64,000 nucleotides of DNA from contig NZ_CP109487.1 of the NCBI RefSeq assembly GCF_036227605.1, positions 7,985,001 to 8,049,000 on the forward strand, read 5' to 3'. Positions 37,101-47,372 of this stretch are shown here, in pieces (within the stretch, counting starts at the first letter, position 1; every line of letters starts with the position of its first letter). A program made the position numbers and the translations under genes. This DNA is from Streptomyces sp. NBC_01439. GTDB taxonomy: Bacteria > Actinomycetota > Actinomycetes > Streptomycetales > Streptomycetaceae. The notes under the pieces are model-generated. The model worked only from the letters and a program-made list of their open reading frames with translations, did not search any database and was not told the DNA's origin.

Positions 37101-40100
37101 CCGGACTGGTCACCTACCTGCTCGACGACCGGCTCCGACCGGTCCCGCCGGGCCGGGTGGGCGCCATCTACGTCGCCGGCGACCAGGTCTCCCTCGGCTA
37201 CCTGGGCCGCCCGTCCCTCACGGCGGGCCGGTTCGTCGCGGACCCGTTCGCGGCCGACGGCTCCCGCATGTACCACACGGGCGACCTCGCCCTCCGTACG
37301 CTCGACGGCGAGCTGGAGTTCGCCGGCCGGGCCGACGACCAGGTGCAGCTCAAGGGCTTCCGCATAGAGCTCGGTGAGGTGGAGTCCGCGATCCGGGAAC
37401 TCGACGGCGTGATCGACGCGGCCGTCACCGTGGCCGACAGCGCGGACCACCTGGTGGCGCACGTCGTGGCCCGGGTCCCCTTCGACACCGCCGCCCTCGC
37501 CGCGCTGCTGGCCCCGAAGCTGCCCGTCCACATGGTCCCCGGCCTGGTCCTGCCCGTCGACGCCCTGCCGCTGACGGTCAACGGCAAACTGGACCGCAAG
37601 GCCCTGACCGCACGCGCCGCACCGCACGACGCACCGGCCGCCACGACCGGATCCGCCACCGGATCCACGGCCGCGTCCGCGCTCACCGCCCTGATCGACA
37701 TCTTCACCGAGACCCTGCCCGGCACCGCCGTCGACGGCGACAGCGACTTCTTCCGGGCCGGTGGCGACAGCATCCTCGCCATCACCGTCGTCAACCGGGC
37801 CAGGGCCCTGGGCCTCGCGATCGCCCCCCGCGACGTGTTCCTGCTCAGGACCCCGCGCGCGCTCGCCGAGCACCTGGCGACGCACACCCCGCGCCCCGCG
37901 ACGCCCGGCGCGCCCGCCGCCGCCCCCCGCGAGGACGGCCCGCTGACACCGACCCCGATCATCCTGCGCCGGCGCGAACTCGGCGGATCCCTTGCCCGGT
38001 TCGCCCAGGCCCGAGCCCTGGTCACGGCCGAGGGGACCGGTCACGCCGACGCCGAGCGCGCCGCGAACGCCGTCGTCGCCGCCCACCCGGCCCTGCGGCT
38101 GCGGCTGCGCACCGAGCACGGGGTGTGGGCCCTGCGCACCGAACCGGCCCGCGCGGTCACCGTCGTACGCAGCGACGCGCCCGACGCGAGCGCCGCCGCG
38201 GACGAAGCCGCCGGACGGCTCGACCCCGAGACCGGGGAGGTCATCGCGTTCACCTGGCTGGACGCGACCCGGACCCTCGTGGTCACCGTGCACCACCTCG
38301 CCGTCGACGCCGTCTCCTGGCTGATCCTGCTGGACGACATCGACACCGCCCTGCACGGGAATCCGCTCGCGCCGCCGACCACCTCCTACGCCGAGTACGC
38401 GCAGGCACTGGCCGACCGAGCGGCCCACGAGAGCGACGGCCTCGGGCACTGGATCACCACCCTCCAGGCACCCCCGCTGCTGCCCGTGGCCGAGCGGCCG
38501 CGCGAGACGAAGGTCGTCCTCGCGCCCGAGGTCAGCGACCAGGTGACGCGCACCGCGCCCGCCGCACTCGGGGTCGGCCTCACCGAACTGCTGTGCGGCG
38601 CGCTGCGCACGGCGCTCACCCGCATCCAGCCCGCGCCCACCGACCTGGCGATCGAGCTGGAGCGGCACGGCCGGATCCCGGCCTCGCCGCACCACGACTA
38701 CACCCGTACGGTCGGCTGGTTCACCGCCATCGCCCCCGTGCGCCTCACGGCGCACACCGACCCCGTCGCCGCGGCCCGCGAGGTCCTCGAACGCCAGCCG
38801 GACGAGCGCGCGCACATCGCGTACGGCGGGCTCCGGTACCTCAACCCGCAGACGGCCCCCCTGCTCACCGCCCGCCCGCAGGTGCTGTTCAACTACCTGG
38901 GTCGGGGCAGCGAGTCGCAGGCCCTCCACGTCACCGGCGTCGACGAGGGCGGCCCGTACGCCGTCGAGGTCAACGCCTGGACCGACGCGGCCACCGGAAG
39001 CCTGCACGCGGTCTTCACCCTCGTCGAGGGCGTACCCGACGAGATCACCGAGCACTGGCGCGCCGCCCTGGAACACATCGCGGTCGCCGCCACGACCGCC
39101 GAGCGCACGGCCCCGGTCACCCCGCTCCAGCGCGGCCTGTTCTTCCAGGCACAGCTGGCGGGCCCGGCCGGACACTACGTCGCGCAGAGCTGGTTCACCT
39201 TCGACCGGCGTCTGGACACCGACGCGCTGGCCGAGGCGATGGCCTGGGTGATCGCCCGGCACCCGGTCGTGGGAGCCGGCTTCACCACCGACGACGACGG
39301 CAGGGCCGTCCAGGTCCTGGGCGCCGGCGGGCGGGTCGGTGTCCGTACGATCGACCTCGCGACCGACGCGGAGGTCGACGCCCTGCTCGCCCGCGACCGC
39401 GACACCGGATTCGACCCGGGCGAGCCGCCGCTGATCCGCCTGACCGTGGTGCGGCTGCCCGGCGACCGCGACGGCCTGCTGCTCAGCTACCACCTGCTGC
39501 TGTGGGACGGCTGGTCCCGCGAGATCGTGCTGCGGGACCTGTTCGACGCCTACGAGGCGGCCGTGGCGGGCGAGCTGACGCCCCCGACCCCGGCCACGCC
39601 CGGCTTCGAGGACTACGCCCGGGCGCTCGACGCCAAGGACCCGGCCGTCTCGGAACGCTTCTGGGCGCAGCACCTGACCGGCCTCCCCGGCCCGACGCTG
39701 CTCGCCGGGCCGACGCCGGCCCTGGTCGACGCGCTGCCGCGGACGCTCGTGCGCACCCTCTCCGCCGAAGCGTCACAGCTGCTGCGGGACCTCGCCCGCA
39801 CCCACGGCGTCACCCTCAACTCGGTGCTGACCGGCGCCTTCGGGCTGCTGCTCGGCGCCCGCACGGGCCGCGCCGACGCCGTGTTCGGCGTGACCGTCTC
39901 CGGCCGCGAGGGCGAGGACCTCTCCGAGGTCGTCGGCGTCCTGCTCAACACCGTGCCCATGTGGACCAGGGCCCGGCCGGACGACACCGTCCGGGAGTAC
40001 CTGACGGCCGTACAGGCGGCCCGGGTCGAGGCGATGGAGCACGAGCACCTCGGGCTCGGCGAGATCCAGCGGGCCGGCGGCCACGACACCCTGTTCGACA

Positions 40101-42193
40101 ACCTGTTCGTGCTCCAGAACTTCCTGGACATGGAAGCCTTCGCCGAGATGAACACCCGGCACGGCATCACCGCGGTACGGGCCGACGACTCCACCCACTA
40201 CCCGTTCACCTGGGTCGTCACCCCCGGCGACCGGCTCACGGTCAAGCTGGAGTACCGCGACCACGACACCGGGGCGGCCGAGGGGCTCCTCGACGACTAC
40301 CTGGACCTGCTCGGAGAGCTGGCCCGCTCCACCGGGCCGCTGGGCGCGCTGCCGGGCGCGGGGCCCGAGCCGGTGCCCGCCGTACGCACGGAGGTCGGCA
40401 CGGACACCGTCGTCGACCGGTTCGACCTGGCGGCCGAGCGCGATCCGGGGCGGGTCGCGCTCGTCGCCCACGGCCGGACCATGACCTTCGAGCGGCTCCG
40501 GGACCGCAGCCGCGAGCTGGCGGGCGTGCTCGCCGCACGCGGCATCGGACCCGAGACGACGGTGGCCCTCGCCGTCCCGCGCTCCCTCGACTCGATCGTC
40601 GCGCTCTTCGCCGTACTGCGCGTGGGCGCCGCGTACGTGCCGCTGGAGCTGGACCATCCGGACGAGCGGATCGCCGCCATCGTCGCGGACGCCCGCCCGG
40701 AGGTGACCCTCACCGTGAGCTCCGTGTCGCCCCGGTTGACCAGCGACCTGATCGAACTGGACCGGCCCCTGCCCGGGGCCGAGCCGTTCGTGACCTTCGC
40801 ACCCGAGGACCCGGACCGCCTGCGCCACCCCGCCTACACGATCTACACGTCCGGATCCACCGGCAGGCCGAAGGGAGTGGTGACCGAGTACGCCGGTCTC
40901 ACCAACATGCTGATCAACCATCAGCGCCGGATCTTCGAGCCGGTGCTGGCGGACCACGGCCACCGGGTCTTTCGCATCGCCCACACCGTGTCCTTCGCCT
41001 TCGACATGTCGTGGGAGGAGCTGCTCTGGCTCGCCGACGGCCACGAGGTGCACATCTGCGACGAGGAACTGCGCCGCGACGCCCCGCGCCTGGTCGAGTA
41101 CTGCCTGGAGCACGGGATCGACGTCATCAACGTGACCCCGACCTACGCGCAGCAGCTGGTGGCCGAGGGCCTGCTCGACCACCCCGAGCGGCGGCCGGCC
41201 CTGGTGCTGCTGGGCGGCGAGGCCGTCACCCCGACCCTGTGGCAGCGGCTCGCCGAGACCGAGGGCACGGCCGGCTACAACCTGTACGGACCCACCGAAT
41301 ACACCATCAACACCCTGGGCGTCGGCACCTTCGAATGCCAGGATCCGGTGGTGGGCGTGGCCATCGACAACACGGACGTGTACGTCCTGGACCCGTGGCT
41401 GCGGCCGCTGCCGGACGGCGTCCCCGGCGAGCTGTACGTGGCGGGCATCGGCATCGCCCGCGGCTACCTCGGGCAGCCCGCCCAGACCGCGGACCGGTTC
41501 GTCGCCTGCCCGTTCGGTGCACCCGGCGCACGCATGTACCGCACCGGGGACCTGGTGGCCCGGCGGCCCGACGGGAACCTGATGTACCTGGGCCGCACCG
41601 ACCAACAGGTCAAGATCCGCGGACACCGCGTCGAACTGGGCGAGGTAGAGGCCGCGTTCGCCGCGCACCCGGCCGTGCGGTTCACCGCCGCGGTCGCCCA
41701 GCCCGACCCGCAGGTCGACGGCGCCTACCGGCTGGCCGCCTACCTCGTACTCGGGGGCCCGGACGGCTCCGACGGCTCCGACGGCTGTGACCTGGCGGCG
41801 GTCGCCGCCGAGGTGGGAGCCGGGCTGCCGGACTTCCTGCGCCCGACGCACTACGCCCAGGTGGACCGCATCCCGCTGACCGTGAACGGCAAGGCCGACA
41901 CCAAGGCCTTGCCGGAGGCCAAGCCGCTCGGCACGCTGACCACGGCGGGGGAGCGCGGACCGCAGACCGAGACCGAGACCGTCGTGTGCGAGTTCTTCGC
42001 CGAAGCACTCGACCTGGACGACGACGAGGTGAGCGCGTTGAGCGATTTCGTGTCCCTGGGAGGGCACTCCATGCTGGCGGTGCGGCTGATCGGCCTGCTC
42101 CGCCGGGAGTACGGTCCTGTGATCACGGTCCGTGATCTGTTCACGTTGCGAACTCCGGAAATGATTGCCCGTCACCTCGATGAAAACTCCTGA
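31166..42193 (+). CDS. cchH: Three-module coelichelin-type nonribosomal peptide synthetase, CchH-like
   Basis: A 3675-residue NRPS with order A-PCP-E / C-A-PCP-E / C-A-PCP and no thioesterase. Carrier serines are at about 685 ('LGGDSILAI'), 2202 ('AGGDSILAI') and 3635 ('LGGHSMLAV'). The E domains have '[10 protein letters not shown]' (853) and '[10 protein letters not shown]' (2376). The C domains have 'HHIIADGWS' (1339) and '[10 protein letters not shown]' (2775), where the first His is Tyr. I read the ten-residue specificity codes as DINYWGGIGK for A1, DFWNVGMVHK for A2 and DMENLGLINK for A3. These fit formyl-hydroxyornithine, threonine and hydroxyornithine in coelichelin. Coelichelin is a tetrapeptide made by iterative use of module 1. 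Release is expected to be by the esterase at 43906-44991. The first ~140 residues before A1 are not a recognisable full domain. Confidence 0.96.
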   Translation: MTESTARLVLLPPTRLADVRRRSGDYGDTTIARACAIALAYWATGRSPDGLELTPGTLFADVLGWADNGGAATAGWEVGAHGPDGEDGRSITLPEGVVPADAQLALDDLADFPGRSLATIGPSGIAQRLATLAEWNDTGADRIRPTIVEMFREQARLRPDAVAIVDEHRSLTYRQAAELSAQLAHHLIARGITTEQVVAISLDRSAAMVIGLLGVLQAGAAFVPLDPQWPAARRSVVIADARVVLQLNDSGEHAPDEPEAVPVDLGDWRFGSYPGEGTALTVPGDALAYVIFTSGSTGRPKGAMIRHEAISERLLWQVEEILGFGHDDASLFKAPLSFDISINEIFLPLVCGGRLVVLRPGGERDPHHLLSVIAEQRVTFTYLVSSMLDVLLEIAGDSGRLDSLRHVWCGGEVLTPELYERFRTRLDIPMYHGYGPAETTIGVSHVIYRGAAERLSTSIGKANPNTQLYVLDDELRPVPVGVGGELYVGGFLLGRGYVGAPGLTASRFVANPFATDGSRLYRTGDLARFAPDGSLDFLGRADNQIKIRGMRLEIEDVEVGLAEHPAVRHTCVVAKKNTAGGTYLVGYVIPATGSEDLRADEVKQWATGHMVEYMVPTHIVVMKEFPLTANGKLDRGALPEPRTGAGALAPPVTENERLVCAAVAAVLRRDAVGVDQDFFQLGGDSILAISLLSALREAGLHVTARQIFTNSVVGALAAVADREAAAVDHGDVATGTVVGSPIVQWLGATTDAIDGFVQSVVLNTPANLTADALDAVLAAVVARHDMLRAKLVRGERWSFEIPEPDHAVARWQESDLPLDECVALATDGLDPANGVMLRAVWRRGARQLVLVAHHVVIDGVSWRILMEDLSTAWRWYVSGAPIDLPPVGTSFRRWTQLLERAGFDADRDHYRRALPGADAPLGRRAPSAADTVARERTTTLSVGPDVTAALLGEVPARFHAGVNDVLLTALAVTLARWRRDLGQDQTFAHIELEGHGREGRHVADSAGFEPELSRTVGWFTTLFPVTVDPGAADDLTAPAYLVAALKAVKEDLARVPSNGVSYGALRYLDGTAFDAPAPQVLFNYLGRFDAGSAGDWELAHTTAQLGEKRDPRMRLPRALEFNAIAEPTAAGGAYELVTTLSWPDGLLGDQDIETIGGYFREALAGLAALAVIDLAALGLGGHSPSDFALPALTQADVDELDGPELRDVLALTPLQEGLYFHSVFDDDSAGSYVEQQLLTLDGEVDADRLAAAATRLLTLFPNLAARFTALADGRVVSVLEGGVQAPFTTLDRPGITDEEIREHAERDRRAGFDLASGPLMRYTLIRTGPARSVLVQTVHHIIADGWSVPPMLRALLTEYRAPGTVHPLGGFTDYVRWLAGRDEDESDRVWREQLAGLPGPSLVAEGHTPSDRFADTATSPEGDVDEAARSAGVPLSAAVHSAWAATLGGLLHTRDVVFGSTVSGRDADVPGIGDMVGLFINTIPVRARWAASTPARDLLASVRDHQSAVLAHQHVSLARISRLSGAGPLFDTLVVFDVATDVADLRGPEDTLVISDVVNEGAPHYPLTLVVERALDGRPRFNLIYDGALVRESTARTVLNTFTRTLTGLLGRPDDLVDDLAPTGTRTPAPITPTTLGALFDAAAHRDPAATAVTQCALDGGSRSLTYGELADAKDELASALRAAGVRPGERVAVAVPRSLEQVVALVAVVTAGGAYVPLDLAYPDGRLEYVLADAAPQVVLVDREHRDRFTRLLARAGVPARVLVQGELPPQDARVTGDDQVTADAAGPGVDWHDPAYVIYTSGSTGTPKGVVVPHSSVVTLLANTRPDMDFGPHDVWVQFHSYSFDFAVWELWGALAHGAELLVPEYALTRSPVDFHRLVRERRVTVLNQTPSAFYQFIEADRHADEPVTTLRRIVFGGEALDPGRLRDWVERHGTTSPELVNMYGITETTVHVTHRVLTDEDFRPGAGASPIGGPIPGLVTYLLDDRLRPVPPGRVGAIYVAGDQVSLGYLGRPSLTAGRFVADPFAADGSRMYHTGDLALRTLDGELEFAGRADDQVQLKGFRIELGEVESAIRELDGVIDAAVTVADSADHLVAHVVARVPFDTAALAALLAPKLPVHMVPGLVLPVDALPLTVNGKLDRKALTARAAPHDAPAATTGSATGSTAASALTALIDIFTETLPGTAVDGDSDFFRAGGDSILAITVVNRARALGLAIAPRDVFLLRTPRALAEHLATHTPRPATPGAPAAAPREDGPLTPTPIILRRRELGGSLARFAQARALVTAEGTGHADAERAANAVVAAHPALRLRLRTEHGVWALRTEPARAVTVVRSDAPDASAAADEAAGRLDPETGEVIAFTWLDATRTLVVTVHHLAVDAVSWLILLDDIDTALHGNPLAPPTTSYAEYAQALADRAAHESDGLGHWITTLQAPPLLPVAERPRETKVVLAPEVSDQVTRTAPAALGVGLTELLCGALRTALTRIQPAPTDLAIELERHGRIPASPHHDYTRTVGWFTAIAPVRLTAHTDPVAAAREVLERQPDERAHIAYGGLRYLNPQTAPLLTARPQVLFNYLGRGSESQALHVTGVDEGGPYAVEVNAWTDAATGSLHAVFTLVEGVPDEITEHWRAALEHIAVAATTAERTAPVTPLQRGLFFQAQLAGPAGHYVAQSWFTFDRRLDTDALAEAMAWVIARHPVVGAGFTTDDDGRAVQVLGAGGRVGVRTIDLATDAEVDALLARDRDTGFDPGEPPLIRLTVVRLPGDRDGLLLSYHLLLWDGWSREIVLRDLFDAYEAAVAGELTPPTPATPGFEDYARALDAKDPAVSERFWAQHLTGLPGPTLLAGPTPALVDALPRTLVRTLSAEASQLLRDLARTHGVTLNSVLTGAFGLLLGARTGRADAVFGVTVSGREGEDLSEVVGVLLNTVPMWTRARPDDTVREYLTAVQAARVEAMEHEHLGLGEIQRAGGHDTLFDNLFVLQNFLDMEAFAEMNTRHGITAVRADDSTHYPFTWVVTPGDRLTVKLEYRDHDTGAAEGLLDDYLDLLGELARSTGPLGALPGAGPEPVPAVRTEVGTDTVVDRFDLAAERDPGRVALVAHGRTMTFERLRDRSRELAGVLAARGIGPETTVALAVPRSLDSIVALFAVLRVGAAYVPLELDHPDERIAAIVADARPEVTLTVSSVSPRLTSDLIELDRPLPGAEPFVTFAPEDPDRLRHPAYTIYTSGSTGRPKGVVTEYAGLTNMLINHQRRIFEPVLADHGHRVFRIAHTVSFAFDMSWEELLWLADGHEVHICDEELRRDAPRLVEYCLEHGIDVINVTPTYAQQLVAEGLLDHPERRPALVLLGGEAVTPTLWQRLAETEGTAGYNLYGPTEYTINTLGVGTFECQDPVVGVAIDNTDVYVLDPWLRPLPDGVPGELYVAGIGIARGYLGQPAQTADRFVACPFGAPGARMYRTGDLVARRPDGNLMYLGRTDQQVKIRGHRVELGEVEAAFAAHPAVRFTAAVAQPDPQVDGAYRLAAYLVLGGPDGSDGSDGCDLAAVAAEVGAGLPDFLRPTHYAQVDRIPLTVNGKADTKALPEAKPLGTLTTAGERGPQTETETVVCEFFAEALDLDDDEVSALSDFVSLGGHSMLAVRLIGLLRREYGPVITVRDLFTLRTPEMIARHLDENS

Positions 42194-43880
42194 CACGCAG
42201 CGGCCCCGACCGGGGTCCGACATCCTCAAGACCGCCCTGCGCCGCAACATCGGCGCCATGACCTGGGGCACCGTCCTCATGGGCCTCTACCAGGCCGGTG
42301 AGACCGCCTTCCCCATCGCGCTCGGTCTGATCGTCGAGCACACGATGCAGGACCGCAGCCCCGGTGCGCTCGCCCTGTCGATCGGCGCGCTGGCCGTGAT
42401 CATCACGACCGTGTCGCTGTCGTGGCGGTTCGGCATGCGCATCCTGCAGAAGGCCAACACGACCGAGGCGCACCGCTGGCGGGTGCGGGTCGCGGACTGC
42501 GGGCTGGAGCCGGTCGCCAGGGACGCCGGCCTCAAGTCCGGCGAGGTGCTGACCATCGCCACCGAGGACGCCGACCAGACGGCCGACATCATCGAGGTGG
42601 TGCCGCTGCTGATCAGCTCACTGGTCGCCGTGCTGGTCGCGGCGGTCGCCCTGGGACTGGCCGACGTGCGGCTCGGCCTGTTGGTGATCGTGGGCACCGC
42701 CCTGATCCTCACCGTCTTGAGCGTGATGTCCCGCCGGATCGGCTCCAGCACCCGCGAACAGCAGGCCCGGGTGGCCCGGGCGGGCGCGAAAGTGGCCGAT
42801 CTGATCACCGGCCTGCGCCCGCTGCACGGCTTCGGCGGCAACCACGCCGCCTTCCGGTCCTACCGGAAGGTCAGCACGGAGGCGAAGCACCAGGCGATCA
42901 CCGTGGCCGGGGTGAACGGTGCCTACACGGGCACGGCGACGGCCCTCAACGCGGCGCTCGCCGCCGGCGTGACCCTGACGGCCGGGTGGCTGGCCTTCAA
43001 CGGCGGAATCACCATCGGGGAGCTCGTCATGGCCGTCGGGCTCGCCCAGTTCATCATGGAACCGCTGAAGTTGTTCTCGGACATGCCCAAGTACGTGATG
43101 ATGGCGCGCGCTTCGGCCGAGCGCATGGCGCTGGTGCTGAGCGCGCCCCCGGTGGCCACCCACGGGCCGGAGCGCCCGGCCGCCGGAGGTGGCCTGGAGG
43201 TCGACTGCGTCCGGTACGGGGCCCTGCGCGCCCTGAAGTTCCAGGTCCCGGCGGGCGAGTTCGTGGCGATCGCCGTCTACCAGCCGCGGGCGGCGGCCGA
43301 CCTCGCCGCGATCCTGGCCGTGAAGGTCCCGCCGCACGCGTACGAAGGAGCGGTGCGGGTCAGCGGGGAGGAGCTCGCCGCCCTGTCGATCGAGGCGGTC
43401 CGCGCGCACCTGCTGGTGAACCCGTACGACGGGGAGATCTTCGCGGGCACCCTCCGCACGAATATCGACCCGTCGGGCACCAGCCGCACGGTCGCCGAGG
43501 CCGTCGAGGCGTCCATGCTGACCGACGTCGTCGCCCTCCACCGCGAAGGACTCGACCACGGGGTCCGCGACCGAGGCGCGAACCTCTCCGGCGGCCAGCG
43601 CCAACGGCTGTCCCTGGCCCGCGCCCTGGCCGCCGACGCCGACGTCCTCGTCCTGCACGATCCGACCACGGCCGTGGACGCGGTCACCGAGCAGCTCATC
43701 GCACGCAACATCGCGGAGCTGCGCCGGGGCCGCACCACGGTCGTGATCACCAGCAGCCCGGCCCTCCTGGACGCCGCCGACCGCGTGCTCGTCCTGGACG
43801 ACGGGGTCATCACGGCCGAGGACACCCACCGCAACCTCCTCGCCGGAGACGAGGAATACTGCCTGGCGGTGGCCCGCTGA
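42180..43880 (+). CDS. cchI: ABC exporter half with intact signature but degenerate Walker motifs, CchI-like
   Basis: A 566-residue half-transporter starting at ATG 42180, which overlaps the end of the NRPS gene by 14 bases; a TTG at 42165 is an alternative. Six membrane segments occupy about 20-305. In the ATPase domain Walker A is unrecognisable ('[15 protein letters not shown]'), Walker B reads '[12 protein letters not shown]' (HD instead of DE) and the H-loop His is lost ('VITSSPALL'). The signature '[16 protein letters not shown]' is perfect. This is the mirror image of CchG, so the pair forms one functional composite site. It is the last gene of the plus-strand operon and converges on the esterase gene. 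Confidence 0.9.
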   Translation: MKTPDTQRPRPGSDILKTALRRNIGAMTWGTVLMGLYQAGETAFPIALGLIVEHTMQDRSPGALALSIGALAVIITTVSLSWRFGMRILQKANTTEAHRWRVRVADCGLEPVARDAGLKSGEVLTIATEDADQTADIIEVVPLLISSLVAVLVAAVALGLADVRLGLLVIVGTALILTVLSVMSRRIGSSTREQQARVARAGAKVADLITGLRPLHGFGGNHAAFRSYRKVSTEAKHQAITVAGVNGAYTGTATALNAALAAGVTLTAGWLAFNGGITIGELVMAVGLAQFIMEPLKLFSDMPKYVMMARASAERMALVLSAPPVATHGPERPAAGGGLEVDCVRYGALRALKFQVPAGEFVAIAVYQPRAAADLAAILAVKVPPHAYEGAVRVSGEELAALSIEAVRAHLLVNPYDGEIFAGTLRTNIDPSGTSRTVAEAVEASMLTDVVALHREGLDHGVRDRGANLSGGQRQRLSLARALAADADVLVLHDPTTAVDAVTEQLIARNIAELRRGRTTVVITSSPALLDAADRVLVLDDGVITAEDTHRNLLAGDEEYCLAVAR

Positions 43881-43905
43881 CCCGTTGAACCCCGCCGGTC
43901 ACGGC

Positions 43906-44991
43906 CTAGCCGAGGGCCCAGGCCACGTCCCGGAGCAGGGCCTGGCGCCAGCCCGCGCGGTCGTGGCCCGACGCCGACCGGGAGGCCCGCACGGTCGCTC
44001 CGGACCGCTCGGCCAGGGCCTCGACCAGCTCGCAGTGGGGGAGCATCCGCGTCTCGTGTTCCCCCACGTCGAAGGCGATCCGCAGGCCGGACAGGTCCGG
44101 GCGCTCCCGCAGGCGTGCGGCGACGGAGCCGCCGACCGGGCCGCCGAGGGGGTCCGCCGACCGCACGGCGCCGGGCGTCCACCACAGCGAGGCCGACTGG
44201 CACGCCACCCGGGACACCAGGTCCGGGAACTCCAACGCCGCGTACACCGCGCTCAGCCCGCCCAGGCTCTGCCCGGCGACCACCAGGCGGTCCCCTTCCA
44301 CGGGTACCCCGGACTCCGCGACCAGCGGCAGCAGTTCGTCCCGGACCGCCTCCCACAGCTCCGGCCGGCACCCGAACTCGGCCTCCCGGTCCTTCGTCGG
44401 CAGGAAGACGAGGGTGACCGGGGGCATCTCGCCGGCGGCGACGGCGGAGTCGAACGCGGTCACGGCCGGGTGCAGGTACAGCCAGTCGTCCCCGTCCAAC
44501 AGCAGGACCACGGGTCCGCCGCCGCCCGCCGGGTGGACCCGTACGGTCCGCCGCCCGCCGAGCCGTTCGCTCGCCCAGCGGAGCCGGGTCCGCGGGAGGG
44601 GCAGTACGTCGTCGGCCCCGACGGCGGGCCAGTGCGGTTGGGCCGGAGCGTCCGGGGTGGCGGCGACAGACCGGTCGCTTCCCGCTCCGACCGGGTTGAA
44701 CGGGTCGGCGTACGCGGCGTCGTCGACGAGGAACTGGTAGGTGACCCGCAGCCGCGCGGGCATGCGGACCTCGGCGTACCAGCAGTCCGTGTCGCCCCAC
44801 CGGCGCAGGGGGACCTCCGGCGACCAGCTCTCGAAGCCGATCCGGGCCTCGGCGCCCCGCCACAGGAACAGGGTGGTCCAGCCGCCGCCCTCGGCGGGCA
44901 CCGCCCCCGGCCCCGCGGCCGCCGCCCAAAACTCCTCGGACCCCGGCTCACCGGGCAGCCCGTACGCGGCGAAGACGGTCTCCGGGGGCAT
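43906..44991 (-). CDS. cchJ: Siderophore-releasing esterase, CchJ-like (enterochelin esterase family)
   Basis: A 361-residue cytosolic alpha/beta hydrolase of the Fes/enterochelin-esterase family, with start ATG 44989-44991 behind AGGAGA. The N-terminal Ig-like domain (about 1-130) contains 'TTLFLWRGAEARIGFES' and 'VTYQFLVDDAAYADPFNP'. The hydrolase domain has the nucleophile elbow 'VAGQSLGGLSAVYAALEFPD', and a His near the C-terminus in 'SASGHDRAGW' completes the triad. In the coelichelin pathway CchJ is the candidate for releasing the tetrapeptide, because the NRPS lacks a thioesterase. A role in hydrolysing the ferric complex is the alternative. Its own iron box lies 20-38 bases upstream. 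Confidence 0.92.
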   Translation of the reverse strand: MPPETVFAAYGLPGEPGSEEFWAAAAGPGAVPAEGGGWTTLFLWRGAEARIGFESWSPEVPLRRWGDTDCWYAEVRMPARLRVTYQFLVDDAAYADPFNPVGAGSDRSVAATPDAPAQPHWPAVGADDVLPLPRTRLRWASERLGGRRTVRVHPAGGGGPVVLLLDGDDWLYLHPAVTAFDSAVAAGEMPPVTLVFLPTKDREAEFGCRPELWEAVRDELLPLVAESGVPVEGDRLVVAGQSLGGLSAVYAALEFPDLVSRVACQSASLWWTPGAVRSADPLGGPVGGSVAARLRERPDLSGLRIAFDVGEHETRMLPHCELVEALAERSGATVRASRSASGHDRAGWRQALLRDVAWALG

Positions 44992-45010
44992 GAAGTCTCC
45001 TAGCGGCAGG

Positions 45011-45029
45011 GGGAGTTAGGCTGACCTAA
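45011..45029. promoter_or_regulatory. Iron box upstream of cchJ
   Basis: GGGAGTTAGGCTGACCTAA, read on the plus strand, keeps the TTAGGCTNACCTAA half of the iron-box consensus, while the left end is degenerate. It lies 20 bases upstream of the esterase start and implies that cchJ is iron-regulated from its own promoter. Confidence 0.75.
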
Positions 45030-45105
45030 GTTTATAGCGTTCCGGTGGGGTCCGGGGAGGGGACCACGACCCCGACCGACGGAGGAAGGGGCATCGTGCG
45101 GGCGG

Positions 45106-45996
45106 TCAGCCTGCTGCCGGCGGCTTCCTGAGCAGGGGTATCAGTGGCGTACCGGCCGCCGGGACGCGTTCCAGGACGCCGCCCGCGAAGACGTCGTAGA
45201 GCGGCAGCGTTTCCAGGTGGACGTAGCCGATGTGGCAGTCGCAGGTGGTCAGCGGGCACGGACGCGGGCCGAGCGCGGTCCGGTAGGTGCCGTCGTAGAG
45301 GTTGCCGAGTTCGGCGCGGACGAAGTGGCAGCGGCGGACCGTGCCGTCGCCGTCCACCGAGATCACCGACTCGCCGGTGCGGCACGGCAGTCCGGCCGAG
45401 CGGTGCGGGTGCCGGCTGTACGGGAACAGCGGGTCGAGGGCGGTCCACGTGTCGGCCTCGGCGTCGGTGTAGGTGTGGCCGTCGGCCGCGTTCACCCACA
45501 GGTAGACGTGGGCGGGCAGTGCGGCGCGCAGTCTGCGGGCGTGCTCCAGGTTCTCGGGGAGGCCCACGATGCCGACGCTGTGGCGGATGCCCCGGTCGGC
45601 GAGGTCGCGCAGCTTGGCCAGGAAGCGGTCGTACGGGGTCTGCCCGGGGTGGTAGGTGCACCACAGGGCGAGCGTGGCGGGGTCGGCCTCCGCGAGCCAG
45701 TCCGTGCGGCAGCTGAGGTTGGTCTGGATGGCGACGCGGTCGACGTGCGGCTGGTGCGAGAGGTCGACGAGGGCACGGCGGTACCAGGAACGGACGAGTC
45801 CCTCGCCCCACGGGGTGAACAGGAGGGAGAGCCGGTCCTCCCTGGCACGGGAGCGCGCCCAGCCGGTGAACCGTTCGAGGGCGGCCCGGTCGGCCCGCAG
45901 CTGGGCCGTGGTGTCGCGCCGCTTGGCGAACGGGCAGTAGGGGCAGTCGTAGTCGCAGGAGGCCAGCGGGCCGCGGTAGAGCAGGGTGAGGTCCAC
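45106..45996 (-). CDS. STM4011-family radical SAM protein
   Basis: A 296-residue radical SAM enzyme from the GTG at 45994-45996. The cluster motif 'CDYDCPYC' (Cys14, 18, 21) binds the SAM [4Fe-4S] cluster. The C-terminal third has five more Cys ('GLPCRTGE', 'RRCHFVR', 'RPCPLTTCDCHIGY'), a SPASM/twitch-like arrangement that suggests an auxiliary Fe-S cluster, as in peptide- or protein-modifying radical SAM enzymes. The gene begins 5 bases after the stop of the STM4012-type gene and is the last of a five-gene operon. Family assignment rests on similarity to the Salmonella STM4011 type and on the context. The substrate is unknown. Confidence 0.88.
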   Translation of the reverse strand: MDLTLLYRGPLASCDYDCPYCPFAKRRDTTAQLRADRAALERFTGWARSRAREDRLSLLFTPWGEGLVRSWYRRALVDLSHQPHVDRVAIQTNLSCRTDWLAEADPATLALWCTYHPGQTPYDRFLAKLRDLADRGIRHSVGIVGLPENLEHARRLRAALPAHVYLWVNAADGHTYTDAEADTWTALDPLFPYSRHPHRSAGLPCRTGESVISVDGDGTVRRCHFVRAELGNLYDGTYRTALGPRPCPLTTCDCHIGYVHLETLPLYDVFAGGVLERVPAAGTPLIPLLRKPPAAG

Positions 45997-46001
45997 GGCG
46001 G

Positions 46002-47372
46002 CTACTTGGCCTCGTAGGCGGCCATCGCGGCCCGTACGGCCGGTGAGAACAGCTCGGGGCCGAGCGCGTCGGAGTGGGCGAGGCCCTCCGGGGTGAGGCG
46101 CAGGAGCGGGCCGGTGCCGTCTTGGTCGAGCCAGCCGCGGGCGGCGAACGCGGCCAGTTCGGCCGGGAAGTCCTCGTGCGGGTCGGCGCCGAACCGCTCC
46201 CGGTAGTCGGCGACCGGCATGCCCTGCGCCTGGAGCAGCGACTGGAGGAGGTGGCGGCGGCGCGCCTCGTCGCCGTTGGTGGGCCGGCCGTGTACGGCGC
46301 GGGTGAAGTCGTCGGTGGCGGTGTAGTCGTCGATGATCCCGCGGATCTCGCCCATGTCGACCGCGTAGTCGAACGAGTAGTGCAGCGCGGAGGTGTAGGA
46401 CCGGGCGCCACAGCCCAGGCCGATCATGCCGTCGGTCTGGCAGGCGTGGTCGTCCGGGCCCCGGGGCGCCGTACCGGCCAGCCGGAACATGCGCATCGAC
46501 ACCTGTTCGTAGCCGTGCGCGAGGAGGTGGTCGCGACCCTGCCGGTACAGGCCGAGGCGCTGCTCGTCCCAGGCCCGGTCGGTCACGGCGGTGCGCCGGG
46601 CGAGCCCGGTGAGCGGGCGGACGTACAGGGGGTACAGGTACAGCTCCTCGGGGCGCCAGGCCAGGGCGGCGTCCAGGGAGGTGCGCCAGGTGGCGGGGGT
46701 CTGGCCGTCGATCCCGTAGATCAGGTCGATGTTGAGGACGGGGACGCGGGCGTCGCGGATGCGGCCGAGCGCCGCCTCGACGTCTGCGCGGCGCTGGGGG
46801 CGCACGGCCGCCCGGGCCTCCTCGGGGAGGAAGCTCTGGACGCCGATGCTGACGCGGGTGGCGCCGCGCTCGGCGAGGACGGCGAGCCGGTCGGCGGTGG
46901 CGGTGGCGGGGGAGGTCTCCACGGAGAGCGGGACGGCGCGCAGGTCGGCGCCCATGCGCCGTTCGGCGATGTCGCAGAGCCGTTCCAGTTCGGGGGCCGT
47001 GAGGAAGGTGGGCGTCCCACCGCCGAAGGCGGCGTTGGCGAAGGAGACCGGGCCGTCGTCGCCGAGGGCGTCGCGGACGGCGGTGGCCTGGCGCTCCAGG
47101 GCGTCGAGGTAGCGGCCGGTGAGCCCGTCGGGGGCGCCGATGCGGGTGAAGAGGTTGCAGAAGCCGCAGCGGACCTCGCAGAAGGGTATGTGGAGGTAGA
47201 GGGAGAGGGCGTCCTTGCGTTCGCCGTGCCACAGGTCGCGCAGGGCGGGCCGCTCGGGCAGCGGCCGGTAGGCGGTCTTGTGGGGGTAGGCGTACACGTA
47301 GGCGTGGTACGGGCGGCCCGACGGCGGCGCGGTGGGCGCGAGCGGGGCGGGCGCGGGTGCGGGGGCGGTCAT
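46002..47372 (-). CDS. STM4012-family radical SAM protein (HemN-like)
   Basis: A 456-residue protein resembling the oxygen-independent coproporphyrinogen oxidase family. It has the SAM-cluster motif 'HIPFCEVRCGFCNLF' (Cys65, 69, 72) and the family motifs 'FGGGTPTFL', 'SVETSPAT' and 'VSIGVQSF'. A HemN-like C-terminal domain includes 'GYEQVSMRMFRL', 'MIGLGCGARSYTSAL' and 'LTPEGLAHSDALG'. The N-terminus starts with a Pro/Ala-rich stretch. The start ATG 47370-47372 overlaps the upstream stop (ATGA). Its linkage to the STM4011, 4013, 4014 and 4015 types argues against a haem-biosynthetic role. A radical-based modification or a HemW-like cofactor role is possible. Confidence 0.9.
   Translation of the reverse strand: MTAPAPAPAPLAPTAPPSGRPYHAYVYAYPHKTAYRPLPERPALRDLWHGERKDALSLYLHIPFCEVRCGFCNLFTRIGAPDGLTGRYLDALERQATAVRDALGDDGPVSFANAAFGGGTPTFLTAPELERLCDIAERRMGADLRAVPLSVETSPATATADRLAVLAERGATRVSIGVQSFLPEEARAAVRPQRRADVEAALGRIRDARVPVLNIDLIYGIDGQTPATWRTSLDAALAWRPEELYLYPLYVRPLTGLARRTAVTDRAWDEQRLGLYRQGRDHLLAHGYEQVSMRMFRLAGTAPRGPDDHACQTDGMIGLGCGARSYTSALHYSFDYAVDMGEIRGIIDDYTATDDFTRAVHGRPTNGDEARRRHLLQSLLQAQGMPVADYRERFGADPHEDFPAELAAFAARGWLDQDGTGPLLRLTPEGLAHSDALGPELFSPAVRAAMAAYEAK

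Noticed and set aside
41940..42193. Thioesterase domain at the end of the NRPS
   Set aside because: The protein ends about 40 residues after the carrier serine of the third PCP; no GxSxG hydrolase domain follows.
46002..47372. Calling the STM4012-type gene a coproporphyrinogen III dehydrogenase (hemN)
   Set aside because: It resembles HemN, but the operon context with STM4011, 4013, 4014 and 4015 types and the different N-terminus argue for another role.
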